A program made the position numbers and the translations under genes. This document shows positions 36,295 to 47,749 of a stretch of DNA of 64,000 bases, in pieces. The notes below the pieces were generated by a model. It had not been told where the DNA came from and did not search any database. It was given only the letters and a program-made list of their open reading frames with translations. The stretch comes from Phytoseiulus persimilis (lineage: Eukaryota > Arthropoda > Arachnida > Mesostigmata > Phytoseiidae), in contig CM075102.1 in the NCBI GenBank assembly GCA_037576195.1, positions 14,566,745-14,630,744 on the forward strand. Direction: 5' to 3'. The number at the start of each line of letters is the position of its first letter. The stretch's first letter is position 1.

Positions 36295-36300
36295 AATAAA
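36295..36300 (+). terminator. AATAAA poly(A) signal of ninjurin
   Basis: AATAAA 163 bp after the ninjurin stop. Confidence 0.5.
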
Positions 36301-38387
36301 GTCCTGTTTTGACCTCATCACTATCGAGTTTCTTCGGCTTACATTCGATGCCGAGTTCTTAGCGATGCTTTCAACGATGAAGATTCCGGACACCAGACCT
36401 AGGAGTTTTGATGCATTTTATCGAGGATGTCTTCAATTATTTATGCCCGAACACAATTACATACAGTACGCCCCATGTGTCCCGTCTCAATCTCCGGGGG
36501 AGCTGTCACATGGTGCAACACTACGAAATGCTGGGGAGGCATTCTTTCCGAAGAAAGAGGAGACACCTTGGAGACCGCCGTCCGGTTCGTGCGCGGAAAC
36601 TTAGATCGAATCTCATCGTCCGAAGGGATTTCCCCCAACTCTGATAACAAAAAAATAACTCATCGGCCTCCCGTTCACTCATGATTGTCTCTGAGGCAGG
36701 CCCTCCTCGAGTCCCAACAGATGTAATGCTTTATGTCTCTGAAAAAGCGATTCCAACTCTCAGCAAATCGGATAGCTGTATCTCAGCCGTGAAGAAAGAT
36801 GAAGAAAACAACTGGGGGCGGAACGCCATATCTTCACAGAGTTCCGCTTGATACAGGTGGGGTACTATTAAATTTCGTATCCGTTCCACGAATCGAGGCC
36901 GAATCCTTCGATGTTTTATGGCAGAAACGACCTCGGTTTCCGTTTCATGGGCATTCGATTGTTGCCATGAGCCATGCAATCATGATACCGATACCTAGGA
37001 AACATGCGTAGACTCGTCATCCCGTTCTAGTCAATTTAGGTACGTTAATTTATAGTGCAGTTCCGAAGTCTTGGTGTAAGTTCCACAGAGAACCACCGAT
37101 TTCCGGCGACCGACGGTTTCGGCAGGGCCTTGACCGTTCGGGAAAAATCCCTGCGGAGTGCATTCCCTGGAGTTCGACCATAAGACAATCAAGCCCGAGA
37201 ATGAATGCCGTGCTCCAAAGGGGTCCCGTCGAATACCAATTTTGAGATTGGGGTGGGACTTCTGAGACCTATATATGAGACCTATATCTATCTGAGTATA
37301 TATACGGGGCGCTCGGATAAGGTCGGGAGCTTTCCAACTCTTTTTCACACTCCTCATTACTTTGTGATAAATTATCGGATGCAGGATTCCTACTCAGCGA
37401 TAGATAGCTGGAAGGACGGTGCGTGATTCTTCATTCGAGCCGATCGACAGAGGATTGCGTTTCCTGGAGCAGCTCGAATACACTCTCTTTCTCTTGGGTC
37501 ATTTCACTCGCTCAGCTGGCCAGGAAACATCGAAAGTAACCCGACCAGGTTTGTATCGATAATACTCAATGAGGAGAAGGAACCCACTAATTTGCCATTG
37601 AAGAGAACGGGAATCGCGTCAGAGCTAGAAAAAGGGCAAGCCAGGTTACGCATGGAAATCTCTGATTTCTCGACAAAATATCATCCTCGATGCGTTTCTC
37701 CTTGTATCCTCTCATGGATGCCGGGGGAAACTGAACAGGTTTCCGACGTAAGAAGCATCTCAAATTGATCCAAATCACCCGGCTCTGCATTCGCCGCGTC
37801 GCTGCAACTACCATTCGTTTGATCCGGAAGATCGCCTCTCCCTCTTGGAATCCAGGAACTGGATGGGCGCGGCTTTGAAGCGAAAAAAGTGAAAACGCAT
37901 CCCAGGCGAGATTTGTTCAAGGAATGTTCAGTCAGTGAGTTCCGAGCGGATACGATGGCTTGCCCTTTTTCTAGCCCTTGAGCGATGTTCTGTGCAATGG
38001 CGGGTGAATGGGATCCTTCGCCACTGCAGTTCGTCGAAGTACCGAAACTGCCGCTCGGGAGAGACCGCACTGGAGCTCCACCTTTCAGCCCGCCGTTGTC
38101 TGTTATACTGTTTGCAGTGGGTGTTCACATACCCATTCCGGCAAACACGATCGAGTCTGTTCTCAGCGTCAATTGGCATTTCGTAGTCTCCAGGGCTTTG
38201 ATGTGCCAGGCGGTCTGCCCTCCGCTAGTCTCTCGCTCATCTACTGACTCAATTCTTGAAACGTTCTCCGAAATAGTTCTCCTGATCCAACACAACGATC
38301 AGGTCCTCAACTTCTCTGCGGAAGCAGTTAGTTCATCAAAACTGTTTCACGATGGATTGGCAGGCTGACGTAATGTGACAACTTTGC
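36301..38387. other. Gene-free interval
   Basis: About 2.1 kb of unique-looking sequence. I see no conserved domain, repeat or RNA gene; the frames present are short and overlap on both strands. A TATATGAGACCTATATCTAT-like direct repeat near 37,270-37,300 is the only low-complexity spot. Confidence 0.35.
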
Positions 38388-38682
38388 CTACAATTTCAAG
38401 ACCGATCTCACAGTGTAATGGCGGTCAATCCGCATTGAGCGCTCGGATATTCTGGTAGAGCAATTCGAAACTATCCGTCCTTTCAGCAGTTCGACTCGTG
38501 GAGATCCTAGCGCCATATTGCGTCGGATGAGCGGGGAATTTCCTGAGCAGGATTGAGTCCGACAGTTTCCCGCCAAGATTTTGAACGCTCGCCCTTCCCA
38601 CCGACCAATAGGAGTTCGCCAACTCGGTTTCTGCTTGTTGAGCCGTCATCTCTGGCGAAAATTCGAACACATAACGTGTCAC
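38388..38682 (-). mobile_element. Possible 5' fragment of a non-LTR retrotransposon
   Basis: The minus-strand frame at 38,425-38,682 ends FELLYQNIRALNAD. The words YQNIRALN resemble the opening strand of the APE-type endonuclease of LINEs (QN-R-L-N). Nothing further of the endonuclease follows, so this would be a short truncated remnant next to the copia element. Weak evidence: one motif. Confidence 0.3.
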
Positions 38683-38712
38683 TTATCGAATCCTATTGCC
38701 AGTATAGTTCCT

Positions 38713-41700
38713 GTTGGAATGCGATTCGTTGATACGAACGCCCTCATCGAGATTCAGCAGACTTCGTTCGTATGAGATCTCTCGCACCCACCCGTGCGAC
38801 CATCTAGTTGCTGCCGTATCACGGAGCCTTCCCGTTTAACAGGATCGTACGCGGTGAGCAGTCAATTTTTTATCCCTACCACCGTCCCAAAATCACTGAA
38901 TTCCTCATGCCATCATCAGCCGACAGTGATTCGTTCATCCCCTAGTATCTGATCAGCGAGACTTTGATACACCTTCACCAGTTCATTTTGAGGTAGAACA
39001 GCCACGAGAATCCCCATAGCGTGCTGTGATGGCTAACAATGCATCCACGAGCGCCTCGAAGATTTCCAATTTAACAGCGGTTGAACTGGACATTGCCGGC
39101 GAAAATTTTCCGGCCTGGAAAACCGTTATAGACATTCTACTTCTTGCCGAAGATAAATGCTTCGAGGCTGCTCACGGCACTCTTCCTATTACCGATCCAG
39201 ATTACAAGAATGCTGTAAATCTTGCGCGAAGCATTTTACTCAACTCAATTGACGTTTCACTCATCCAGTTGAAGTTCAACGATTAAATATCGGAAGTTTC
39301 TGACGCAAGCCCAGACGTGGCCATCACAGAAGAATGAGAATGTTACTAGTCTCCGATAACAAACAGCCACGAAGAACATTTACGTTCAAATTCGAGCCAG
39401 TAAAGACCCCATCCCAGAACGTTCTTCCTTTCCGACAGTTTTCCCAACCCTCGATCGCTCCGAACAAACTCCCGATTTTTCAACTCCAATCCCCGTTTCT
39501 ACAACCCAAGACCGCGTCCCATGAATCACGACAACCAGTTTAATTCCTTTCACCCCACCTTCACCCACAACCGGCGATGCCATAACTATCCACTATCAAA
39601 TTCATACAATTCGAATCGATTCAACGTTCCCCGCCCCACCGTGGCTCAGGCTTCAAAGGACGCGGAAATAACCGGGACCAAATCCCGCGCGCACACCCCA
39701 CTTGAATCGAAGGGGGCCAATCGACCCTCTTCGAAGCTGCATTGTCCATGGCATCTACCGACAACGGAATCTATGAATCAGAAAAATGTATCCCAGACTT
39801 ACGGAGCATTCCATGATTTTCTCAACTCTATACAGCCATTCTTCAGCTATGAAGAGCTAGAAGTCCGCTCGTGGTCAGGGGAGGCGGGTCAGAAATTTCT
39901 CGGGCACTCGGTATAGGCACGATCCCGCTCGGAACTTACACGACCCCGCACGATCACGCTCGGAACTTACACGACCCCGCACGATCACGCTTTCTCTACG
40001 CCAGGGTTCCGTCGGAGCTTGGTCTAGATTCCCGCATTGCTCAGTGACAGCCAGACTGTCATGGCAAACCAGACTTCGTTTTAAATGTCCGAAAATTCAC
40101 ATAAGACCCACAAATATTCATATCACCTATCAACAGTAACCCGTCCCTACAAAAAGCCCATGAGGCATTCGGTCATTTCAACGAAAACGCCATTCTATTC
40201 AAATCAGACAATGAGGGATGCGAATCATGCATCAGACGCAAAATGAATAGAGCGAGCCATCATTCTGAACCTGGGACGATGAGGCCAACCTGACTAGGCC
40301 AACTGCTTCACATTGACCTTTGTGGTCCCTTTCGACCCTCTCTGGGAGGAAAGGAGGAAAAGAGTTACGCTCTGGAGCTGATGATGAAGTATTTAAAAAG
40401 GTTCAGAAACCAATCCGGTACGGATATCGAAGCATTAATAACTGACGAGGGGAAAAGAAAATTCGCAAATCAACATCAGAGAAAGCTCTTGATGCTGTTG
40501 GCGCAGATCATATCGTCAGGCCACCGACGGCTAATTAGTAGAACGACGTAGCAGAAAGGAGCAATCAGACTATTCAAGAACTCGCTCGTACTATGCTCGT
40601 ATCCGCCAATCTCGTATTCGCATTCTGTGGCGAGGTTTGCGTTTGGGCCAAGGATGTGATGTTGATGGCGATGATGATGATCATCATTGTCGCAAGCTTT
40701 TCATGACGCAATCAACATGGTTTTCAAAGCTGTGAAGATTTTCCTACAAGAACCGAATCTTTGCGAAACAATTTCTTTCATCAAAGTAGAATATAGTCCT
40801 CCCTTCCCAATATTATGCAAGTTTTGGGAACCCAGGGGGGCATAGCCCCCCTGGGTCATCGAACGAAGCCTTTAAAATGGCGCCACAGAGCTCTTGTCGT
40901 TGCAATGTTGGGCTATGCAGAGCGTCTAGATGCTTTCCGCGTATTCATTCATAAAACACGCAAACTCGAAAGACGCATATCGAAAGACGTGAAATTTCGA
41001 TCGGTAAGGCGAATTGGAAGAAAAGAGACGAAGCCCACGAACAGGTATTTTACGAAAGGGCCCGAAACGTTGCAAGAAACTTGTGACAAAGAAACGCCGC
41101 AAGAAAATGACGGCTCAGACACGGAAGACAATGGAAGTGTAAATTCCGAGGAGCCGCGGCCCGATTCTCCCTGTTTAGTTCCACAGGACTCAGCGGATGA
41201 ATCAACTGACGAAGATGAAAACTGGCCTATACCGACAATGAAGTCAAGGAGAACGACCGAGGAGCGGCAAATAAGATGGGAAACAGAATTGAACGAGACA
41301 TTTTAGCATGCATCGTATCAACAAGCGATGCAATCATCTTTTGCCAAAAGTTGGCAAAGAGCTATGAAAACAGAAATGGAATCGAACAAAGCCCACCGAG
41401 TTTGGTCCCTAGATTAAAGGCCAAAACATGAGGGACTGATCTCTGATGTGTCATGTTCTTCAGACATGGCCCTGGTTGAGCCAATCGCAACACCGGAAGC
41501 ATATCGCTCGTTCGATAAACTCCGGGATACCTTTTATATCTCGGATGCCGATTCCGCATCTTGCACAGAAACGCGTCGATTTTTCAGTGGCTCCATAACC
41601 AAATTAAACGGCGGCCCCATCTTGCGGTCAAGCCGACAATAGAAGAGCACCTCCTTTCTAACAACGTCAGATAAAAATTCATTCGGGAAATACATCAGAA

Positions 41701-42530
41701 GAATCAAATCAGCTACGCCAGCTGAACCAGTAACAAAACCTTTGCATCAAACCCAAACTCATGACGTACTCTACATTCCGGACGGAAAGTGGAACAAGCG
41801 GAGAAGGGATCAGATTATGTGAAAATGTATTGAACGAATCTCGGAGATGGATGGGGGACCAACGCGATGTTAAATAATAGTCATTAGCTACCGCGCATAG
41901 TCGAGCCGCATCATTAGCTGAAAAGGGGAAGGAGCTTTGTGAGCTTATGGAATCCTTAGTCAGTCTTCAACTGAAACGACGATTTCGCTCCGGTCGCTCT
42001 CGTGAGGAACCGTGGTATCTTGCGCTGATCGGTACCCCGTAGCTCGGAGAACGTCGTGCCGGGCCTGCGTGCTTCCTCAATCCAGGACTAATTTTCTTCC
42101 CGTATTCTACTCCGAGAGAGTTCAGCTCAACCACGCGACGTCGTTCAAGACCCCCGTCGTTCAAGTCTCTTTGTTGGGGAGTTATGATCCTCAGAAGTCA
42201 ATGGTGCTTCATCAATCCTGACTTTGTGTGCCGATCCACAAACGCCGCGAAGAGGCGAGTTCGCGAATAACGAAGCGCGAATAGGCGGGGGACGACTGCT
42301 GACCATTCGATACAATCGGTAACCATTCCTCAATTTGCCTCGTACTTTCTACGTCTCCGAATCAGAGGAGCTGTTGAAATGCGATTCGTTGACACGTACG
42401 CTCTCGCCCAGATTCAGAAGACTTCGTTTGGATGAGATTTCCTGCAGCCACCCACCTTTCTCAGTAAACCTGATATCGTAGGTAGCCCGTCTCTATCTGC
42501 ATACACCCGCACAAAGGGTGGAATAACTCT
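38713..42530 (+). mobile_element. Ty1/copia LTR retrotransposon, old and broken (fossil)
   Basis: Two direct repeats starting TGTTGGAATGCGATTCG (38,713) and TGTTGAAATGCGATTCG (42,371) look like the 5' and 3' LTRs; TGTTGGAAT is the usual start of copia-type LTRs. Over their first 80 bp they differ at roughly one base in five, and beyond that they no longer align, so the insertion is old. Parts in order: a gag-like region (about 39,029-39,290, with GENFPAWK), a zinc-binding and core integrase region (about 40,150-40,700) and the gag-pol linker ahead of reverse transcriptase (about 40,815-41,310, with GYAERLDAFRVF), then weak traces to about 41,650. Protease and RNase H are not recognisable. The element is broken in many places (at least five) and should be inert. 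The right boundary is approximate. Confidence 0.7.
39917..39992 (+). repeat. Tandem repeat, about 2.4 copies of a 31-bp unit
   Basis: The unit contains GCTCGGAACTTACACGACCC and GCACGATCAC and repeats with period 31 (CGGAACTTAC at 39,930 and 39,961). It sits inside the copia fossil. Confidence 0.7.
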
Positions 42531-42551
42531 AACCCTCCTACTCACTACCCA

Positions 42552-42612
42552 CTACTGGTACAGATGACCAGTAGTCATCGCACGGCATACAGATTCTGTG
42601 CGCCGTGCGATG
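42552..42612. repeat. Two adjacent perfect hairpins upstream of MANF
   Basis: Hairpin 1: CTACTGGT (42,552-42,559) pairs with ACCAGTAG (42,567-42,574). Hairpin 2: CATCGCACGGC (42,576-42,586) pairs with GCCGTGCGATG (42,602-42,612), a perfect 11-bp stem with a 15-base loop. They lie between the copia right end and the MANF start codon, 140-200 bp upstream of it. Confidence 0.6.
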
Positions 42613-42753
42613 TTCTCCTTGCTGCTGTATCCGTGTCCGCGATGTGGAACTGCCTGTGCACGGAGCCTTCTAGCTAGTGTGCCACTGAAGACGAATTCCC
42701 CCTTTGACAGTTCTAATCACCTTTCACGAGCCGGAAGCTCACGGGATCGAACG

Positions 42754-43815
42754 ATGAAGACCACTGTCTGGGCGATCGTGAGCTTATGTGCCTTCGCGGC
42801 ATCTTCAATGGCACTCAAGGAGGGCGAATGTGAAGGTGAGAATAACCGGCTTCATCGCCTTTTACGTATCGTAATGGGGTCTGAAATCGAGAAACCCGAC
42901 ACTTAGTTTATAGCACTGACTGGGAGCTCCACGTTTTCTGCTTCGAGAGCGACGCGAACTATGCATTGCTAGAATTCCGAATCCTCGAATTTCATGAAGT
43001 GTCTGTTCGATCGAGCTCGAACGACACCGCGGAGTCTCCTGTCAGGTGCTGCGTGCTGACAGTAATCGTCCTCCGTTTCGGCGAGAGCAGATATTATGTC
43101 GTGAATCTGCAAGGCTCCGCGTCCGGGAAATTCGGTCGCCGTGCTTCGAAGCTACATAGACTGTTCTAGAATCATCGGATGGAAGTCCACAGTCCGAAGA
43201 GTTTCTTTTCGGGTTTTCAGTTTGCGTGGGCGCCATAGAAAAGCTCAACAGGCTTCTAGAACCGGAAGAGAAGACCAACCAGGAGGCCATTGAAGCGAAG
43301 TTCAGAGATTTTTGTCTGACATCGAAAAAAGAGGACCATCGCTTTTGTTACTACGTGGGTGGCTTGGAGGAGTCTGCGACCAAGATCGTGGGCGAACTTT
43401 CCAAACCTATGAGCTGGGGGATGCCGCCGCTCAAAGTTTGCGAAAAACTGCAGAAGAAGGACCGACAAGTCTGCGAGCTGCGCTATGGTTAGTATCCCGC
43501 TCAAACAAGAAATCGGAAGATAGCTCTTTCCCGACCAGCAGTTCTTCATAATTAATTTCAACATTGCCCAGTCTCACGACTATCTTGGGCTTGGTAGCCA
43601 TCATTGGCGATCCTCCGCGGCGGATAATACGTTTTCTCTTCTCCGTAGAAAAAACGATCGATCTTCAGACCGTCGATCTCAAGAAGCTCAAGATTCGTGA
43701 CCTCCGAAAGATCCTCAGTGATTTTGATGAGTCGTGCGAGGGTTGCGTGGAGAAGTCGGAGTTCGTTCATAAGGTCGAAGTGCTCCGGGATCTACAGCTG
43801 AAACAGGAACTCTAA
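42754..43815 (+). CDS. MANF: Mesencephalic astrocyte-derived neurotrophic factor (MANF/CDNF family)
   Basis: MANF is a small ER-resident and secreted survival factor of the unfolded protein response. Three exons, 42754-42835, 43221-43487 and 43649-43815, join in frame to 171 residues (human 182). A signal peptide covers about residues 1-20 ([17 protein letters not shown]). The saposin-like domain follows, with its cysteine pattern: [61 protein letters not shown]. The C-terminal SAP-like domain has [20 protein letters not shown] and the CXXC motif as CEGC (human CKGC). The last four residues are KQEL, an ER-retention signal where human has RTDL. Invertebrates have one MANF/CDNF gene; assignment to that family is firm. 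Confidence 0.95.
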
Positions 43816-44021
43816 GCCGGATTCTCGTTGATCGTCACAAAGAAGGGCCCCAACACCTTTTGCGAGATATAGTGTACATTTTCTTTGAATTCACCCGGTG
43901 ATCCACCCAAGGACAACTTTCAGCGATGTTTCCTGAGCAAGCACGCATCAGTCTTCACAAAGAGCTGTTCATGAGATCCGTCGGGTTAGGAGTGTATAAT
44001 ACTAACTGAATGGAGTGGAAG

Positions 44022-44027
44022 AATAAA
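44022..44027 (+). terminator. AATAAA poly(A) signal of MANF
   Basis: AATAAA 207 bp after the MANF stop. Confidence 0.5.
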
Positions 44028-44882
44028 TTATCAAGCAAGAAGTCAAGAACACTTTACCCATGACACCAACCCATTCTTCCTTGAAACTTTCCACAGAGAG
44101 AGGCATGGTTTCGCCCCGATATAAGAAGCGGAGAAGGAGACGCTGGAAGTGTACATGTTCCTGAACGAAAAACACAGGTTGCAGTGAGCCTCTCAGTGCC
44201 CAGGAGTCCAGACCAACCGAGTTTCTTGTGATTGAAATAGCGAAAAGTACAACTGTTATATGCACATTCCGGTGCTGGTCTCTCGATTTGTGCCCCAGAG
44301 TTATTGTCAGACTTGTGGACACACTCATGAAGCACGGGATGAATTGGTATCTCCCATGCCACGAATGTTTCCGGGAGTTGGAGTCGAGCTTGGAAGCAGC
44401 GCCCGAACTCCTGGGTGGGCCAAGACTGAATTTTATTCTCCCATCTCATTGATCCTCTGAAAAGCGAATCAAGCGCGAGCCTTTCTCCAAGCGCAATGTT
44501 CCAACTTTTACTGACTGCGGAGGTTTCAACTAGGTCCCGGTCTGCAGATCATCTATGGGGCGGAGCTCCAATCGAGAACGGGTCAGCCTGGACGCTTTGC
44601 CTTCAAAATCATCCGGTGATTACCATTTCGATCTCAGATCCTGCTTTTCTCCAGTGAGTTGCGTTCGTTTAGAGAGCTCCAACCCCTGTACGATTCCTTC
44701 TCATAGGATTCAGCCATCAGCTTCTTCCGTGCAAGTACCACACGAAGTCGCGTGAATGTGTGCTCCCGAAATGATTAAACGAACGGAGCTACTTCATCAG
44801 CTTCCAAGGAATAGAGTTTCTAGATCGTGCGGATACGAATTCTCGCAACAAGTGACGACGAAGGCGCGCGTGTCTTCGTCAG

Positions 44883-45263
44883 AGGAGCTCATACCGACCT
44901 CCGGACTCGACGAACGCGGCGAAGTACGCATCCATCACCGTGATCGCTGTGAAGAATGAAGGCTCTGGATTTCCACTCGACATCGAAGTCAGGAGACGCG
45001 GATTCACCAACATCGCTCACCTGAAAGACGCGAGGTTCATTTGGATGGGGAGCGTTGGATTCATTCGAGTAGGGGGAGGCTTCTCCGCATGCGATAAGAT
45101 GCGCTAAAGGAGTGTGAGCTGGGAGACATGCGCTCATCATCCCCACACCGCTGGTTCTCGAACACTCAATCCACGTCTGTCTAGAGTACCCGCCAGAACA
45201 ACATTCTCCGAGGTGGACGCGTCGGGCCACTTTCGGACGGCAAAGATACTGACAGCTTATCAT
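44883..45263 (-). CDS. Candidate cysteine-rich exon, unrecognised
   Basis: A minus-strand open frame encodes CQYLCRPKVARRVHLGECC, then WIECSR, MMSACLPAH and LIACGE: seven cysteines spaced as in a small disulfide-bonded secreted peptide. The frame meets a TTTCAG|GTGAGC donor at about 45,020, after which the reading is probably intron. No signal-peptide exon was found upstream and no family match comes to mind. It may be an exon of a secreted peptide gene or chance. Confidence 0.2.
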
Positions 45264-47263
45264 TTGGATTGTGGAGTCTTCTGTTAACTCTCAACTTTGG
45301 CAAGAGGGCTAAGTATCATCGTTCACAATTCCTTCTGAAAGCAGATATGCCGCGATGTGACATTGTTCGAGAGATCTGTCCCCTCATCGGATTCAGAAGA
45401 AGATTTCTCCAGCTTATGCTGCGAGCTTGATTTTTCTCGCTTTCGCTGTATCGGTCGCATTGCGTGTTTTCCAGCTTTGAACATCAGAGCCTCAAATGTC
45501 TTTTGTCCTAGCGCGGGTAATGGTCATCGGGGAACCGGAATGCGGCCTAGAAAGCTCAATCCGTCACAGTTTCACAAGCTAAATGGCCACACGGGAGAAG
45601 TTTGATTCGGTTCCAAGTGACCCACCAGCTCGACGCCGATCGTTCAACCCGACTGTCCACGGGATCCGTCCGGACCGAGGGTCGCTGCTCTAGCGCGGTT
45701 GATCCGGCTCCCCGAAGCGTTCCCGACTATATTTGGGATCTGATGTGCTTCCGAATCGCCCTCATTTTGGCTGAGCAGTCCCTGAACTACACCATATTGG
45801 CGAGGAGAGTGTTTCACGCTTTTTGAATGATGTGTTCAGAACTCCAGGATGGTCCATCTGTGCCGAACAGTTATCCCGCATGACTCCCCACGTGAAACAT
45901 GCATTCTGATGCACCCAGCGTCAGAATCGAAGTAAATCGTGAGACCAGCAAGCTCACGGCTGGGTTCTTGAAGATAAGAGAACCCAGAGTTCCTGAAGAG
46001 TGCACATACATGTCGGAACCCTAGCGAATCCCCCATCGGCTGACGGAAACCCGTGAGAGTCCTCAAGTCTCATTCGGGCTAGAAACGTCCGTTCGGTCCC
46101 AATCCAAATTCAGATCAAGGATTCGCATCCACTGGAGCACTCTAGAACTCGTTATGTCCGATTCCTGGGCAGCTGGTCGCAGATTCTATGAAGAGAGCAA
46201 ACATCGACAAGAATGTAGCGGCGTGGGTGAGACAGAGGCTTCCAGCCGTGCCATGCGGGTGGTCGATGGGTTTCCATTCATTTGGCCCTCCGAGCTGAAC
46301 CATCTCGCAGTACTCTCCTCCTCTAGGAATATCACAACTTCGCTGTTTCCAGAGCTTTCCAGCCCGAATCGGACTCAGCCGTCTGCCAATCCGACCAGAG
46401 AAAGGAAACTCAGGATCAGATTGCAGCCAAACTCGAATGAATCGTATTTCGAAACACCGCGTTTCAATTCAAGTACACCTAATGATCATTGGAGATGTTC
46501 CAGGTGCAGACTGTCGGCTTCACCTCTATCACGCACAAAGAGCTCCACCGGTTTCGACGCGGGTCGCTATGGACTCCAGGTACCTTACGCGATTCAGTTG
46601 GAACTGCGGCGTGCCGTTGCGACCGAGGAGCAGCCCCCCATTGTTCTGAGTGCGTTCGGGCACTCGGGAATAAAATTCCTACCGAGTCCAAATAGGGAGC
46701 AATTCGATGAAAACTCATGAGAATATGAGAAGGGACATTCCTTCACGTGATTCTAGCCGAAGGTTTTTTTCACCTTTCCAACGAAATTTGTCAAAAGAAA
46801 AACGTACCAGACAGAGAAGTTCAATTTCAAATCGGAGAACCATGGAATTCACAGGGTCTGGGCCCAGACTTTCAAGTGTTTCGCCAGACCGGGAAGGGCC
46901 ATTGTTACGTTCCCTTTCTAGGTGAATGTTCGCCCGGCTTCTTCATCGTTGAGCTCTTCCCGAAGCTCTCTCGTTTTCACTGAACCCCTTGGACAACAAT
47001 CGCAACCCCAGAGCCCCTGAAGCTCTCTGGAGGAGATCAGAACAGAGGCTCCCGAATAGGGAGACTAGGTTCACGCATCCTACTCGAGGAAAGCTCGAAA
47101 GACCGATTGCGATCGAACCGCCCCTCTGAGGGGAGTCAGTCGGGATAAAACATTCTGAATGGAACTATTCGGAAGCCGTTTCTTTCCCGTAGCAAATCGA
47201 ATCGTAGCAAACTCTCCAATATAGTTTCTCTTATGAAGTGTCAATCTCGCTCTTCCGGGGAAG

Positions 47264-47749
47264 ATGCTCCGCGTTTCTCAGTCATCGCGACAATGTTGGA
47301 TGGAATCCAAACGGGAAATTTTCAGCAACGTTGGAGTTTGTTGGATCTCCTGCTCCAGCTGGAGACGGAATTCTCAAAGAGTGGGCAGAGCCCTCGTGGA
47401 GATGCAGCCACAGCACTGGAGCAAAGTACAGAGCTCGCCTGACCTCCTGATAGAACGCCGAGTCTGCCGCGCGAGTGGTCTGGTCGTGATATCAGGTTCA
47501 AGCGAGTTGTCTGAAAGGAACGTGTCTGCAGGAAGGTCGAAGTTCGTTCGTGGCTACCGAGTCCAGATTGGGCATCAGTCACACTTCTTCTTGTCGCTCC
47601 ATGACGAAGCCCGAGACGATTCGTTTTTCGATCGACCCAACTTCGCGGTGTTGAACTTGTTCGCCGAAGCTCAAGCGTTTCCCATGGATTTGAGTTACCT
47701 CACGTTTGAGCATGAGCTCCTGCTCAACCACACGCAAGGTGTTTTTTGA
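47264..47749 (+). CDS. Open frame with a diverged relative at 59.5-59.8 kb, unrecognised
   Basis: I do not recognise the product. The plus-strand frame contains VEMQPQHWSKVQSSPDLL, RRVC, NVSAGRSKFVRG and VQIGHQSH. The frame at 59,498-59,800 has the same words in the same order: IEMPPQYWNRIQSSPEQM, KRVC, NVILTESSKFAR and VSVGHKS. Protein similarity holds in this frame better than in the minus-strand frame, which argues for coding on the plus strand. The end is a clean stop after LLLNHTQGVF. No signal peptide or full-length start is evident, so the frame may be one exon of a gene or part of an unlisted repeat. Confidence 0.3.
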   Translation: MLRVSQSSRQCWMESKREIFSNVGVCWISCSSWRRNSQRVGRALVEMQPQHWSKVQSSPDLLIERRVCRASGLVVISGSSELSERNVSAGRSKFVRGYRVQIGHQSHFFLSLHDEARDDSFFDRPNFAVLNLFAEAQAFPMDLSYLTFEHELLLNHTQGVF

